Below, piece after piece: positions 54,076-63,556 of a stretch of DNA of 64,000 nucleotides (position 1 is its first letter; each line of letters starts with the position of its first letter). The position numbers and the translations under genes are program-made. This stretch comes from Sclerotiophoma versabilis (lineage: Eukaryota; Ascomycota; Dothideomycetes; Pleosporales; Didymellaceae), in the NCBI GenBank assembly GCA_012274445.1, contig JAAROD010000093.1, positions 1,426,001 through 1,490,000 on the forward strand. Reading direction: 5' to 3'. Under the pieces are notes generated by a model, which saw only the letters and a program-made list of their open reading frames with translations, was not told where the DNA came from and did no database searches.

Positions 54076-54557
54076 GGACATTGTGCTTTACGGGATATGT
54101 CGGATGCAAGCGGCATGCGTACAAGCATAGCTATGAGGCGTTTTTAGTTGTGCATTGGAACGGCGTTTTGGTGTTAGACGGACGAGCGGTCATGTTCTGT
54201 GAGCCAGCGTCTTCAAGGGGCGTATAGTCAATAGTCATGGGCATGGACAGCGCTCTGGACCGAACTGAGGTGATGATATTCAACGTTCTCTCAAACATCA
54301 CGTATTGGCAGTGGCAAGCTCGATGAGTGAGTTGATTACAGCATTTAGTGCATTGTGGTAATTCTGTTCCTTAATCATCACGCAGTTCGTCGCGCAAGGC
54401 TCGATGCGCATGACAGCCGAGCTTGGGCTCGACATCTGGCATGTATTTGAGCAACTTGCCGTGCGCCGAAGTCTTCTGGAGATTCCGACGAGCATACCTT
54501 CGGGCAGCGCTTTGACGAATCACCTGGTTACATCTCGCTTCGATCTCCATCATCTTT
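54076..54557. other. Convergent spacer between rad52 and ski8
   Basis: 3' flanks of both genes; the 3' side of ski8 contains short minus-strand frames without a domain. No gene supported. Confidence 0.55.
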
Positions 54558-55570
54558 TCAACCAGCAGCTTCCCTGTAGAAGCTGATGGAATTGTTCCCA
54601 CCGCCCAGCGCAAACATCTCGCTCTTCGTTGGCGCCTTTGGCAGCCACTTCGCCGTCCACAGCGGCTTGTCGCCGTGCGAATGTGTAGCAACGCAGGTCC
54701 GCGTCTCGATGCGCCAGACCTTTGCTTTGGAGTCGTGAGAGCCCGATAGCAGGTACTCGCCCGTATCGCTCCAGTCGAGGGTCAGCACCCATCCGCCGTG
54801 GCCTGTGAGGTTGGCAACCTGCTCGCCAGATGTCACATCGTACAGGGCAATGACCCTCGCATCGCCTCCGGCCGCGAGCAGCTTCGATGCCGGCGAGAAT
54901 GCGACGCTGCGGACGGGATGCACAAGGCCGGCGAGAGAGTGCACAAGGCGGCCTGTATCGTTGCTGAAGACGTACATGCTCCCGTTCTCATGTCCAGACG
55001 CAGTGAAGCTTCCGTTGTCGCTCAGGCTGACGCAAAGTCCAAAGCTGCCTTTCGTCTCATACTCGCGTATTCGTGGGAAGTTTTGCGCCTTATCCAAGCT
55101 CCACACGTTGATCTTGCCGTTGATGCTGCTGCTCGCCAGATACTGGCCATCTGCGCTGAGGGCAATGGCCCATATGTCGCCGGGCTTGTTCTGGTCGACG
55201 ATCTCGCCGTCTTCGACCCAGAGGCCGTCTTCGCCTTGGCTCCATACCTTGACCTTGCCCTCGAAGCCGGCGCTTGCTGCGCGGCGTGCGCTGGGTTCTC
55301 TCGCGGTGACGAGGTGGTGGATTCCCAGGGGGTGGGCTCTGTCGAGGGTTTGCACGAGGGGGAAGTCGGGCTGTGTTGTGTCGTAGACGTTGATTGATGA
55401 CGAGCCGGAGGCGGAGAGGAGCTGTGTGGATGTGGGCGCTACGGCAAAGACGTCAGACGCGTTTGGGTGCGCATTGTCAAGCGTGTGGAGAGTGAGGTAT
55501 TGCTTGGACTGAGGTCGTGAGCATCGCAATCGCTGTGCGCCAGGGGCGGTCGTGGCATTGCGCTTACCAT
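54558..55570 (-). CDS. ski8: WD40 protein Ski8 (Rec14/Wdr61)
   Basis: 317-residue beta-propeller subunit of the cytosolic Ski complex, which feeds RNA to the exosome; in fungi it also has a meiotic role with Spo11. The ATG (55570-55568) is followed at once by a 59-nt intron (55509-55567, GTAAGC...CTCAG). The second exon, 55508-54558, encodes SKQYLTLHTLDNAHPNASDV, the usual Ski8 start. WD repeats are visible as SINVYD, GKVKVWS, GKINVWS, MYVFSND, VIALYDV, SKAKVWR and the final NNSISFYREAAG. The long upstream open frame to 55760 runs through the intron and 5' region and is not coding. It is divergent from guanylate kinase. Confidence 0.9.
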
Positions 55571-55840
55571 GGCGTCTGGTCTGGAGCACTGCAGCTCCCG
55601 GGGATGTGTGAGAGGCTAGCGGCCCATATATGAGGCGTAGTGGAGGTGGAACAAAAAGGCAGCACAGACGACAGGAGAGGCTCGGTGATGTCAGCACAAG
55701 CGCGAGAGCGCGCCATGACTTGTCCCACCAAGCTCCCCGCAGTGCAAACGCAGCAAACACAAGACCCTAGCTTCACCTCCACCGCCAATCACACGCGAGC
55801 CCTATCAGCGGCATCCCACATTGTGGCCGCCGTTGTGTTG
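55571..55840. promoter_or_regulatory. Divergent promoter of ski8 and guk1
   Basis: 270 bp between ski8 ATG and the first candidate guk1 ATG. Upstream open frames continue from both genes through it without stops, which blurs the 5' ends. No TATA consensus apart from TATATGAGG at about 55627. Confidence 0.4.
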
Positions 55841-56645
55841 ATGCACGCCCGAAGCTCAGCAGCGCTCGTCCGAAGCTTGAGACAGTCATACTGCACAGCC
55901 ATAAGTCCAGGCTACAGCCGCTTGGCCTCACCGCTCGCCCCCGCCGCTCCCGCCGCATCCCCAACCCCATCCTTCCCTCGTGCCTACACCACCTCCGCAA
56001 TGGCGCCCACGACCTCGACCCGCCCCATCGTCATATCCGGCCCCTCGGGCGCCGGCAAGTCGACCATCCTCAAGCGGCTCTTCGAAGAGTACCCTGACCG
56101 CTTCGGCTTCAGCGTGTCCCACACCACACGCAACCCCCGCGGCGGAGAGAAGGACGGCGTCGACTACCATTTCGTCACCAAGGACCAGTTCAACGACCTC
56201 GTGGAGAAGAAGGGATTCGTCGAGCATGCCACTTTTGGAAGCAACAGCTATGGCACCAGCATTGCCGCGATAGAGGAGATTGAGAACAAGGGGAGGACGT
56301 GCATTCTGGATATCGAGATGGAGGCAAGTCCGCCGTAGCATTACTTGGTGTATCCTGTGCTTGCTAATGGCTGTCCAGGGTGTCAAGCAGGTCGCCAACC
56401 ACCCCACCTTCCCTCGCCCAAGGTTCCTGTTCCTCTCGCCGCCGAGCATGGACATACTCGAGCAGCGCCTGAGGGGCCGCGCTACAGACAAGGAGGCAGA
56501 CATCCTCAAGAGGCTCAACCAGGCTAAGGTCGAGATGGAGTTCGCGAAGAGCCCCGAGGCGCCGCACGACAAGATTGTCGTCAACGATGACCTTGAGAAG
56601 GCGTACCAGGAGGCCAAGGCCTTCATCGTCGGCGAAGATGCATAG
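55841..56645 (+). CDS. guk1: Guanylate kinase
   Basis: Phosphorylates GMP to GDP. Exons are 55841-56323 and 56379-56645. The 55-nt intron has a GC donor (GAG|GCAAGT) and a GCTAAT branch site. The catalytic protein starts at MAPTTSTRPIVISGPSGAGK, where GPSGAGKS is the P-loop. RFGFSVSHTTRNPRGGEKDG and VDYHFVTKDQF contact GMP, and CILDIEMEGVKQVANHPTFP spans the splice. AKVEMEFAKSPEAPHDKIVV ends the domain. ATG 56000 gives a 196-residue cytosolic enzyme of standard length in strong context (CGCAATGGCG). ATG 55841 adds 53 residues rich in Ser, Ala, Arg and Pro with few acids (MHARSSAALVRSLRQSYCTA), like a mitochondrial presequence. I annotate the longer form but both may be made. Confidence 0.9.
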
Positions 56646-57808
56646 ACGACATCGAGGACACCGAGGAGAGCATGATATAGAGCAATGATACCACAACACG
56701 AGAGCAAGGCAACGTCCATCAAGACATGTCATTCGTGAAGAGAGACTACATAACTAGCTAAGCCTCAAGGTCTGTCAGAATACAGTTGAAATACTCAGCA
56801 TCGGCGTCCTACCACTTTGGGATTCAGACAACCTCAGTGCTTGACTCTATTTCGTGTATCTCATCATACGACCCTGTGGCTGAATGGAATCCGGCCTGTT
56901 CGACCAAGCGTGCAAGCAAATGCACCTACTCGAGCGGATCCGAAAAATGGTGTGTGAACGTTCCTCGCGTCAAGAATAAGCCCCATTGAGTTACTCCTGC
57001 CGCCGCCCCGTGTGACCGGAAGGCGCAAGAGCAATCGCATAACCATAAACTGGACGAGAAGACCCTCCGTACCCGACACACCTCGGCACGTCTTTCCTCC
57101 TCTTGACCCTCGCCAATCCGTCGGCGGCGGGCAAGGTGGCCAGCGGACTCATGTCATCGCCCAGATGCTGGCTCCTCCACCCGTAGCGTCAGGGAAGGTT
57201 GGGGAAAGAGTGCAGACGGAAGAGAGAGCAAGGGTTGCTGTGGTGGCAGGAGGCCGCGCTTCTATGGCGGTTCGTTGCTGAAAGTGCGATCCAGAGGACC
57301 GGCGTCCGGGGACTTTCTCCCAAAGCGCTGCGAGATGCCCGAGGGCACTCTGTGCGTGTGCTTCGTTGCGATTCTTTGAGCGAGGAGCGTTGCAGAGCGC
57401 AGGTGGAGCTCGTCAGAGATTATTTAGGGCAGAGCGGAGGCCGGCGCTGGAATGTCCGGGCTTGGCACGGCCCACTGGCCACTAGGCAGCATTAGGCGGC
57501 GGCGCCAGCCATCAGGCACTACGGACATGGGTGCCTGTGCAGCTCGGACGTCTTTCTTCGCGCTGGGTGCAGAGACATAAAGGCGGCCGACAGAGCTTCG
57601 CGCAGCACCTGCATTTCTGCGACCCCACAACACACGCGCCATTGAGTCGCGACTGCCCTGCCCTCCTCGACGCGCCGAAGAAGCTTCTTTTCCGCCGCGA
57701 CCAGAGCTCGCGCAAGCTCCCCAACCGCACATCACCCACCCTGCGCAACACTACTGAACATAACCGCATACCCCGACAAACTCAGAAAAACAAAATCAAA
57801 GACCAAAA
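56646..57808. other. 1.2-kb spacer between guk1 and rae1
   Basis: 3' flank of guk1 and promoter plus leader of rae1. GC-rich frames on both strands carry no domain. The A-rich stretch directly before 57809 (AAAAACAAAATCAAAGACCA) fits a leader. Confidence 0.5.
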
Positions 57809-58999
57809 ATGGCGCTTTTCGGATCGGCTGCGTCTGCGCCGGCAAGCACCACCACGGGCGACACCAGCAAGGACGTCGAGGTGCAGCAGAGCCAGCTCCC
57901 GTCAGACAGCATCCAGGACCTCCAGTTCTCGCCCACAAACGACTTCCTCGCGGTAGGAAGCTGGGACAAGAAGGTGTACATCTATGAGGTTGCAGGAAAT
58001 GGCGCCAACGGCAAGTGGCTGTTTGAGTGCCAGGGCCACGTTCTGGGTCTCGGCTGGTCAAAGGTCAGCTACAGCGCAGTGCAAAACATGGGCGCAGCAG
58101 CTAACAGGCATCCAGGACGGCACACGAGTAGCAGCCGGCGACTCGACCGGCCACCTCAACATCGTCGACTTCCGCAACGTCGCCGCCAGCGGCCAGGTGC
58201 AAGCACAACAGGCCAAGGCCCACGAAGAGGCCATCAAGTGCGTGCGCTGGTTCCAGACCGGCGGCCAGGACTACGTCGCGACAGGCTCCTGGGACAAGAC
58301 AGTCAAGTTCTGGGATCTGAAGGGCGCCCAGCCAGTCGGCACCCTGACCTGCCAGGACCGCGTCTACAGCATGGACATCAAGGATCAGCTGCTCGTTGTT
58401 GCCACCGCCGAGCGACACATCAACATGATCAACCTGAACGAGCCCACTAAGATCTACAAGACTATTGTCAGCCCCCTCAAGTGGCAGACGCGCGTTGTCA
58501 GCTGCTTCACCGACGCCTCGGGTTTCGCTGTCGGCAGTATCGAGGGGCGCTGTGCGATTCAGTACGTCGAAGACAAGGACACCAGGTACCCAACTCCTCC
58601 AAACACGTCACATTCCTCGCTAACCATTTCCACAGCCTCAACTTCTCGTTCAAGTGCCACCGCCAACAAGACCCTACCCAGCGCGATGTTGCAAAGGTCT
58701 ACTCCGTCAACGCCATCTCCTTCCACCCTCAGCACGGTACATTCAGCACCGCCGGCTCGGATGGTACTTTCCACTTCTGGGACAAGGACGCCAAGCACCG
58801 TCTCAAGGGCTACCCAGAAGTTGGCGGCTCCATTACAGCAACTGCCTTCTCGAGAAACGGAGACATCTTCGCCTACGCCGTTAGCTACGACTGGAGCAAG
58901 GGTTTCAGCGGGAACACCCCACAGTATCCGATCAAGATAAAGCTGCACCCTGTCACCGGGGACGAGTGCAAGCCCAGGCCGGGGACGAAGAAGAGGTAA
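57809..58999 (+). CDS. rae1: mRNA export factor and nucleoporin-associated WD40 protein Rae1/Gle2
   Basis: 362 residues in three exons: 57809-58063, 58116-58585 and 58636-58999 (introns 52 and 50 nt). It is a seven-bladed propeller that binds the GLEBS motif of Nup98/Nup116 and single-stranded RNA. The start MALFGSAASAPASTTTGDTS and the first blade DSIQDLQFSPTNDFLAVGSW match Gle2. GWSKDGTRVAAGDSTGHLNI spans splice 1. YVATGSWDKTVKFWDLKGAQ and VGSIEGRCAIQYVED lie in the middle. The Rae1-specific LNFSFKCHRQQDPTQRDVAK follows splice 2, and AVSYDWSKGFSGNTPQYPIK is near the C-terminus. Length equals yeast Gle2 (365) within a few residues. Confidence 0.95.
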
Positions 59000-59603
59000 A
59001 CCTGAGTCCTGGACTTGGGTTCCTCATCTTCCATTGTACATCTCTGTGCAATCTGATGCTCACCCAGATCTGTGAAGTCATGATCCGAACATCGCACCAA
59101 GAGCGCCTGTTTCAGTACGCGCCCTTCTCTCGATGCCGCCTCGTGGTACCACTTGGAGAAGGGCACAAGCATCGCAGCTTCCTGGACAGAGCTAGGCAGG
59201 GGTGATGAAATGTTTGATTATATTGCATTAGCGTTCTATGGCGGACTGGCGTATATGGATCGCCTGCGGGCGACGGGATAGGAAGAAAATACCAAAGTCA
59301 CATGCATCATAATTCCCAACCTAAACGTTGTACTCACCCGCAATAGTCTAGCTCGCATCGCAACCTCGTCGAACTCCTGGATCTTCGGAGAACTACTCCT
59401 TCCATTGTTGTCCCTGAATGCCTGCCCATTGGCCCGCCAGTCGTTCTGCGCCCTTTCTGATCCATGGTTCGAGACCACTGTTAGTCGACACCAACCAGAA
59501 ATTCACACGTACCGCCCACCGTAAGGCTCCTAATCATCCTCACTTCACTAACCTTACGTTCAAACATTCACCAATAAGCACACTGCGCACGTCACATTTC
59601 AAG
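59000..59603. other. Spacer between rae1 and the D123 gene
   Basis: 3' flank of rae1 and upstream region of the D123-type gene. An in-frame ATG at 59418 extends the D123 frame by 62 residues, but the extension has leader-like composition. Confidence 0.5.
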
Positions 59604-60725
59604 ATGCATATCCGCACCATCTCGTACGCGTTTGTCACAGCCGACTACCACCAAGTTAAGCACCTCCAAGATATTTCGTACCCAACCTCACGCTCCCAGC
59701 GCTTCAACACCGCGCGCCACACACGTTTGGAAATCCTCCCCGTCGTCCCCGAGTCCACCGCGTTCACCCACGAGCAGCCACTCTGCACAGCGTATGGTTT
59801 CGTGCTATGGCAACCATTGATTTCGCGAAGTCAGAACATGAAAGAGAGCTATGTGTTCAGCCTCCCTTCTTTTTTGCACCAGGACCTGATGCGGTGCCAT
59901 GCTGCATGGGTGGCTACGAATCGGTTGCCGTCGGACCTGGTGAAGGAGACGGTGAATACATGGCAGAGCACGAGGAAAGGGAAGGATATCATGAAAGTGC
60001 TTGATAGAAACAAGAAATGGTTCATTCGTCTCGATCGAATGTCGCCTAAAGACTCACCTTTTGGCGGCAAACTACCGACAACCACTTTGGAAGATGTGGT
60101 GATCAAAATCTGCTCGAGCATGCGCGCGTGGAAGTGCCTACAAAATGAGCGAGAAAGCGCGGAAAAAGAGAACAGAAAAACCAAGGTTGAGATGGTCCTG
60201 AACTTGTGGGATGAGGATATGGATGCCGGAAGGGAATTTAGGGTGTTTGTGCCCCCACCCGCCGCCAGAGGTGCAGGAGAAGAAGTGGCAGAACTCAAGT
60301 TTAGCGCGATCAGTCAATATAGTTGGCATCTCCCTTTCACATATCCTTTTGGTTGGAGTGTGGTGCAGACAGCGGAGGCGGTGTGCGCCGGTGCGCAAAC
60401 GGTGTTGGGCGACATCAAAGTGTTCATGCAGGAGCATATGAGTTACGAGGTCAGGCGACTACTCCTGCAGTACGGGTTTAGCTTCGACGTGGCGCTGCAA
60501 CAAGACGGGACGGTGCAATTAGTCGAAGTTAACCCGTTTGGCGCGTTGAGTGGATGTGGAGCTTGCTTGTTCAATTGGATGGCGAATGGGAGGATGCTGT
60601 ATGGCTTGGAGGAGAGCATGGAGTTTGTTGTCACCCTGGATGAGAGTAACGACAAGGACGAGGAAGGCACCATGGATGAGTGGGGCACGAAAAGCAAAGA
60701 AGATACCGGGTTCAGCGAAAGATGA
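59604..60725 (+). CDS. D123 (Cdc123-like) ATP-grasp family protein
   Basis: 373-residue intronless protein of the D123 family (PF07065). Members such as Cdc123 help assemble eIF2; this one is divergent, so I do not call it Cdc123 itself. Visible family features are KWFIRLDRMSPKDSPFGGKL (the SxKD nucleotide-binding segment), MVLNLWDEDMDAGREFRVFV (ATP-grasp strand with REFRVFV), LKFSAISQYSWHLPF, and GTVQLVEVNPFGALSGCGAC, in which the metal-binding Asp/Glu-x-Asn is conserved. The C-terminus has an acidic tail ending GFSER. I chose ATG 59604 (CAAGATGC) rather than ATG 59418. Such D123-like paralogues are common in Dothideomycetes and of unknown function. Confidence 0.75.
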   Translation: MHIRTISYAFVTADYHQVKHLQDISYPTSRSQRFNTARHTRLEILPVVPESTAFTHEQPLCTAYGFVLWQPLISRSQNMKESYVFSLPSFLHQDLMRCHAAWVATNRLPSDLVKETVNTWQSTRKGKDIMKVLDRNKKWFIRLDRMSPKDSPFGGKLPTTTLEDVVIKICSSMRAWKCLQNERESAEKENRKTKVEMVLNLWDEDMDAGREFRVFVPPPAARGAGEEVAELKFSAISQYSWHLPFTYPFGWSVVQTAEAVCAGAQTVLGDIKVFMQEHMSYEVRRLLLQYGFSFDVALQQDGTVQLVEVNPFGALSGCGACLFNWMANGRMLYGLEESMEFVVTLDESNDKDEEGTMDEWGTKSKEDTGFSER

Positions 60726-60965
60726 GTGTTCTGTCCTTGAAAGGCAGAACGAAATTGCTTATGAGAGCACGACTCAGTATGTATAGCAAGTAATTATGCA
60801 ATGCTGTAACGAAGTGTGAATTGATACTATTGATCCATTCGGCCTTCAAAACTGGTCCACGAATGTTGGTTAATGATCGATTCTGACAATGCTATTCGCT
60901 AACGTAGTGATATCATAATATAATGCACGATTCCTCGTCTATACACACTCATACATTGTAGTTAC

Positions 60966-62684
60966 TCAGACGCTCTCGCGGCGCTCAGCATCCTTGGCTT
61001 TCTCCTCAAACAAGCCACCCTCACGAACTGCATCCATCTCCTGAAGGCGCTCGAGCATGACACCGTGGGCCTTGTGTGTGGGCTTGATCTCGAACAGCTC
61101 GTCCATGCGCTCAAGAGGGATACCCTTGGTCTCGGGGATGAGGAAGTAGACGAAAGGAACGGACAGTATCATCAAGGATGCGAAGAAAAAGTACACTCCG
61201 TAGCTCATGGTCAAGAACATCTGGGGTGTAAAGCGGGAGATGATGAAGTTCCAGAACCAATTGTTGGCGGCTGCCGATGCCTGACCGAGCGAACGGGTCT
61301 GTTGGGAGAACATCTCAGAGTTGATGACCCAGGGCGTTCCATTCCACGACGGGGTGTAGAAAACGGTCCAGAGGTAGAAGAAGAAGATAGCTGCGATCCC
61401 GCCAGGGGGTAGCTTGTCGCTTCCGCTGGTCGAAGTTCCATGGAGCTTGATGTATGCGCCGATAATCCACATGCATACTGAGCCACCAGCAGCGCCGATC
61501 ATGAGGAGCTTGGTGCGGCCGAGCTGGTCGATCAGGTACATAAGCCAGATGACCGTGACCACGGTCTTGACAACACCGAAGAGCCCAGTAGTAAAGAAAC
61601 CAGTGTTGGTACCGGTGATACCGATAGACTTGAAGACAGTGGGTGAGTAGTAGTTCTGCAAGTGAAGTCAGCACATATTGTCGAAACTTGAAATCGACCA
61701 GTACTTACAATAGCGTTGATGCCGGATCCGTTCTGCCAGAGGAAGAGCATTCCACCAAGGAAGAGACGGTACTGGACCTTGCGCTGCTTGACAGCCTTGA
61801 AGGGAGCCCAGAAACCAGGACCAACAACCATACGGTCGTGCTCGATTTCAGCATCGATAGCAGCAATCTCTTCGACCATGTAAGGGTGAGTGGGATCAAG
61901 GTTGCGAATCCAGCACAGATCCTTGACAGCCTTCTCGCGGTCACCACGAGCAAACTGCCAGCGAGGAGACTCCCTCAACCAGAGGGTACCGACGAGAAGC
62001 AGGCCGGCAGGGATGAGCTGAACAGCGAACGGAATCTGCCACTGGCGGGTAGAAGAAGCCATGGTCTCAACAAGACCATAGTTGATCCAGAAACCGACAA
62101 GACCACCAATCTGCCATCCCAGCTCGTAGATGCCGACAAGACGTCCACGGACCGCAGGGGGCGACAATTCAGAGATGTAGATCGGAACCATGTTACTGGC
62201 AGCACCGACACCCAGACCGGCCAAAACCCGGCCACCAATGATGAGGCCAAGTCCACGATCGCCGTTCGCACCCAACATGAGTCCCGCACCAAGAATAAAA
62301 ATCATAGTCCAAATAAGGAGAGTCACCCTGCGTCCAAGGTAGTAGGAGGTGACATAGGCACCGAAAGCACCAAAGAAAGCACCAGCCTGGTAAACGGAGA
62401 CGATGTTCGCCTTCTGAAGGGCAAGCTTCTCAGCCGAAATCTGCTTGGGTGCCGAGAGTCTAAATTCCGACACAAAGGATGGGAGCGCGAGGGTTGTTCC
62501 GATGAAAGCAGAGTCATATCCGATCTGTGATCTCAATGTCAGATGAGGCCCTCAACATGTGAGATGCAATGGTAGAACTGACCATGCATGATGCAAAAGA
62601 CGCGACTGATGCAGCAGCGTAAACGCGCCAATTGTATACCTCCTTAGGCGTCGGCCTATCTTCGACAAGAGTGAGGAGGCCCAT
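60966..62684 (-). CDS. qutD: Quinate permease (sugar-transporter family MFS)
   Basis: 535-residue plasma-membrane quinate importer (Qa-y/QutD group). Exons are 62684-62583, 62524-61709 and 61655-60966 (introns 58 and 53 nt, both phase 0). The start MGLLTLVEDRPTPKEVYNWR and the junction ASCM|IGYDSAFIGTTLALPS are characteristic of the group. Sugar-transporter motifs include YYLGRRVTLLIWTMIFILGA, GRVLAGLGVGAASNMVPIYI, SELSPPAVRGRLVGIYELGW, the PESPR-like LRESPRWQFARG, and the C-terminal PETKGIPLERMDELFE. ATG 62684 is the first ATG; the frame upstream opens with GTG. It is divergent from a quinate/shikimate dehydrogenase, matching qut and qa clusters in Aspergillus and Neurospora. Family knowledge predicts quinate induction through a QutA/QA-1F activator. 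Confidence 0.9.
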
Positions 62685-63556
62685 AATGAGAGATGCAAAC
62701 TTCCCGTCCACTCGCTGATGGGAGGATGAGGCAGGAGAGTTCTGAAGGTCTGACGATCCTCTAAGGAAGGAGCGAGGTGAATGTTTAAGGAAGCTGTGAT
62801 TCTGAAGATTCTTCGTCTCCGAGCCCGGACTCTAATAGCTGAGCAGGGCTAATTGTTACCCCGGAATCTCGCCCTCGTGGGGAAGCTAGTCTCTTGCGAT
62901 GATGTGCGGCGGCGTGCAGGCGAGACCCCAGACAATGCCCAGACACTCGGAGCTCTCCAGGTCTTATCCGCACACAACCCTGTGGAGGCGCCACGATGAT
63001 GAAGCTGGGGATGCACCCCGCAATGAATAAAGATCGCCAATGGTGTTCCAGGACCAAGGTTGTGGTCATTCTGGATAAAGGTTTGCCATCTGTTCGACGA
63101 ATAGGTGCTGGGAGCCTCTTAGTGCGGAGATGGATTACGATTCGAGCATGGTCATTGGCTGCGGCTCGCTTCCGTCGGGCTTTACGAGTCAACAGCTTTT
63201 GGTGTGGATAAATCCTCCCGATCTCGGAAGATGTCTCTACCCACTTGGCTGGGGGACATTGCAGAACCATGTGAAGCACCAAGGACGCGACAGCTGCGTT
63301 GACCATCTTGGTATATATGCAGGAAGATTCTTTACCCGCCGTTGCAAGTGGTCTGCCAAACCTCTCCACAACACTCCACAAAGCGTGCGTATCCGTTGGA
63401 AAAGGAATTCATTAGAACGTAGAGCAAAGCCTTAACACATCCGGGTTCCAACCAAAGCTTGGCCCGTCACTCTGTTATTCTCTCGCCGAGAAGTGCTCTT
63501 TTACCACTCAAACTACGCCAGCCCTTGCAAGCACCGTAATTACTGAGACCACCACG
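62685..63556. promoter_or_regulatory. Divergent control region of the quinate gene pair
   Basis: 872 bp between the permease and dehydrogenase start codons. It has three half-sites of the QutA/QA-1F consensus (GGRTAA N4 TTATCC): TTATCC at 62964-62969, GGATAA at 63073-63078 and GGATAA at 63206-63211. None is a complete 16-bp site. GGATAA is also a GATA-factor core, so these may equally be nitrogen-control sites. No open frame here resembles a protein. Confidence 0.4.

Noticed and set aside
59465..59475. B-box match GGTTCGAGACC on the plus strand
   Set aside because: Only two base pairs of a T stem form and no A box lies at the right distance upstream; it is within the D123 leader.
61643..62530. 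295-residue open frame on the plus strand
   Set aside because: Antisense to the quinate permease; charged low-complexity translation without motifs.
63440..63520. tRNA-like sequence on the minus strand (TAGTTTGAGTGGTAAAAGAGC resembles an A box; GGTTGGAACCC resembles a B box)
   Set aside because: The T stem does not pair, the anticodon loop lacks U33, and the B box lacks the invariant C. It cannot fold as a tRNA.
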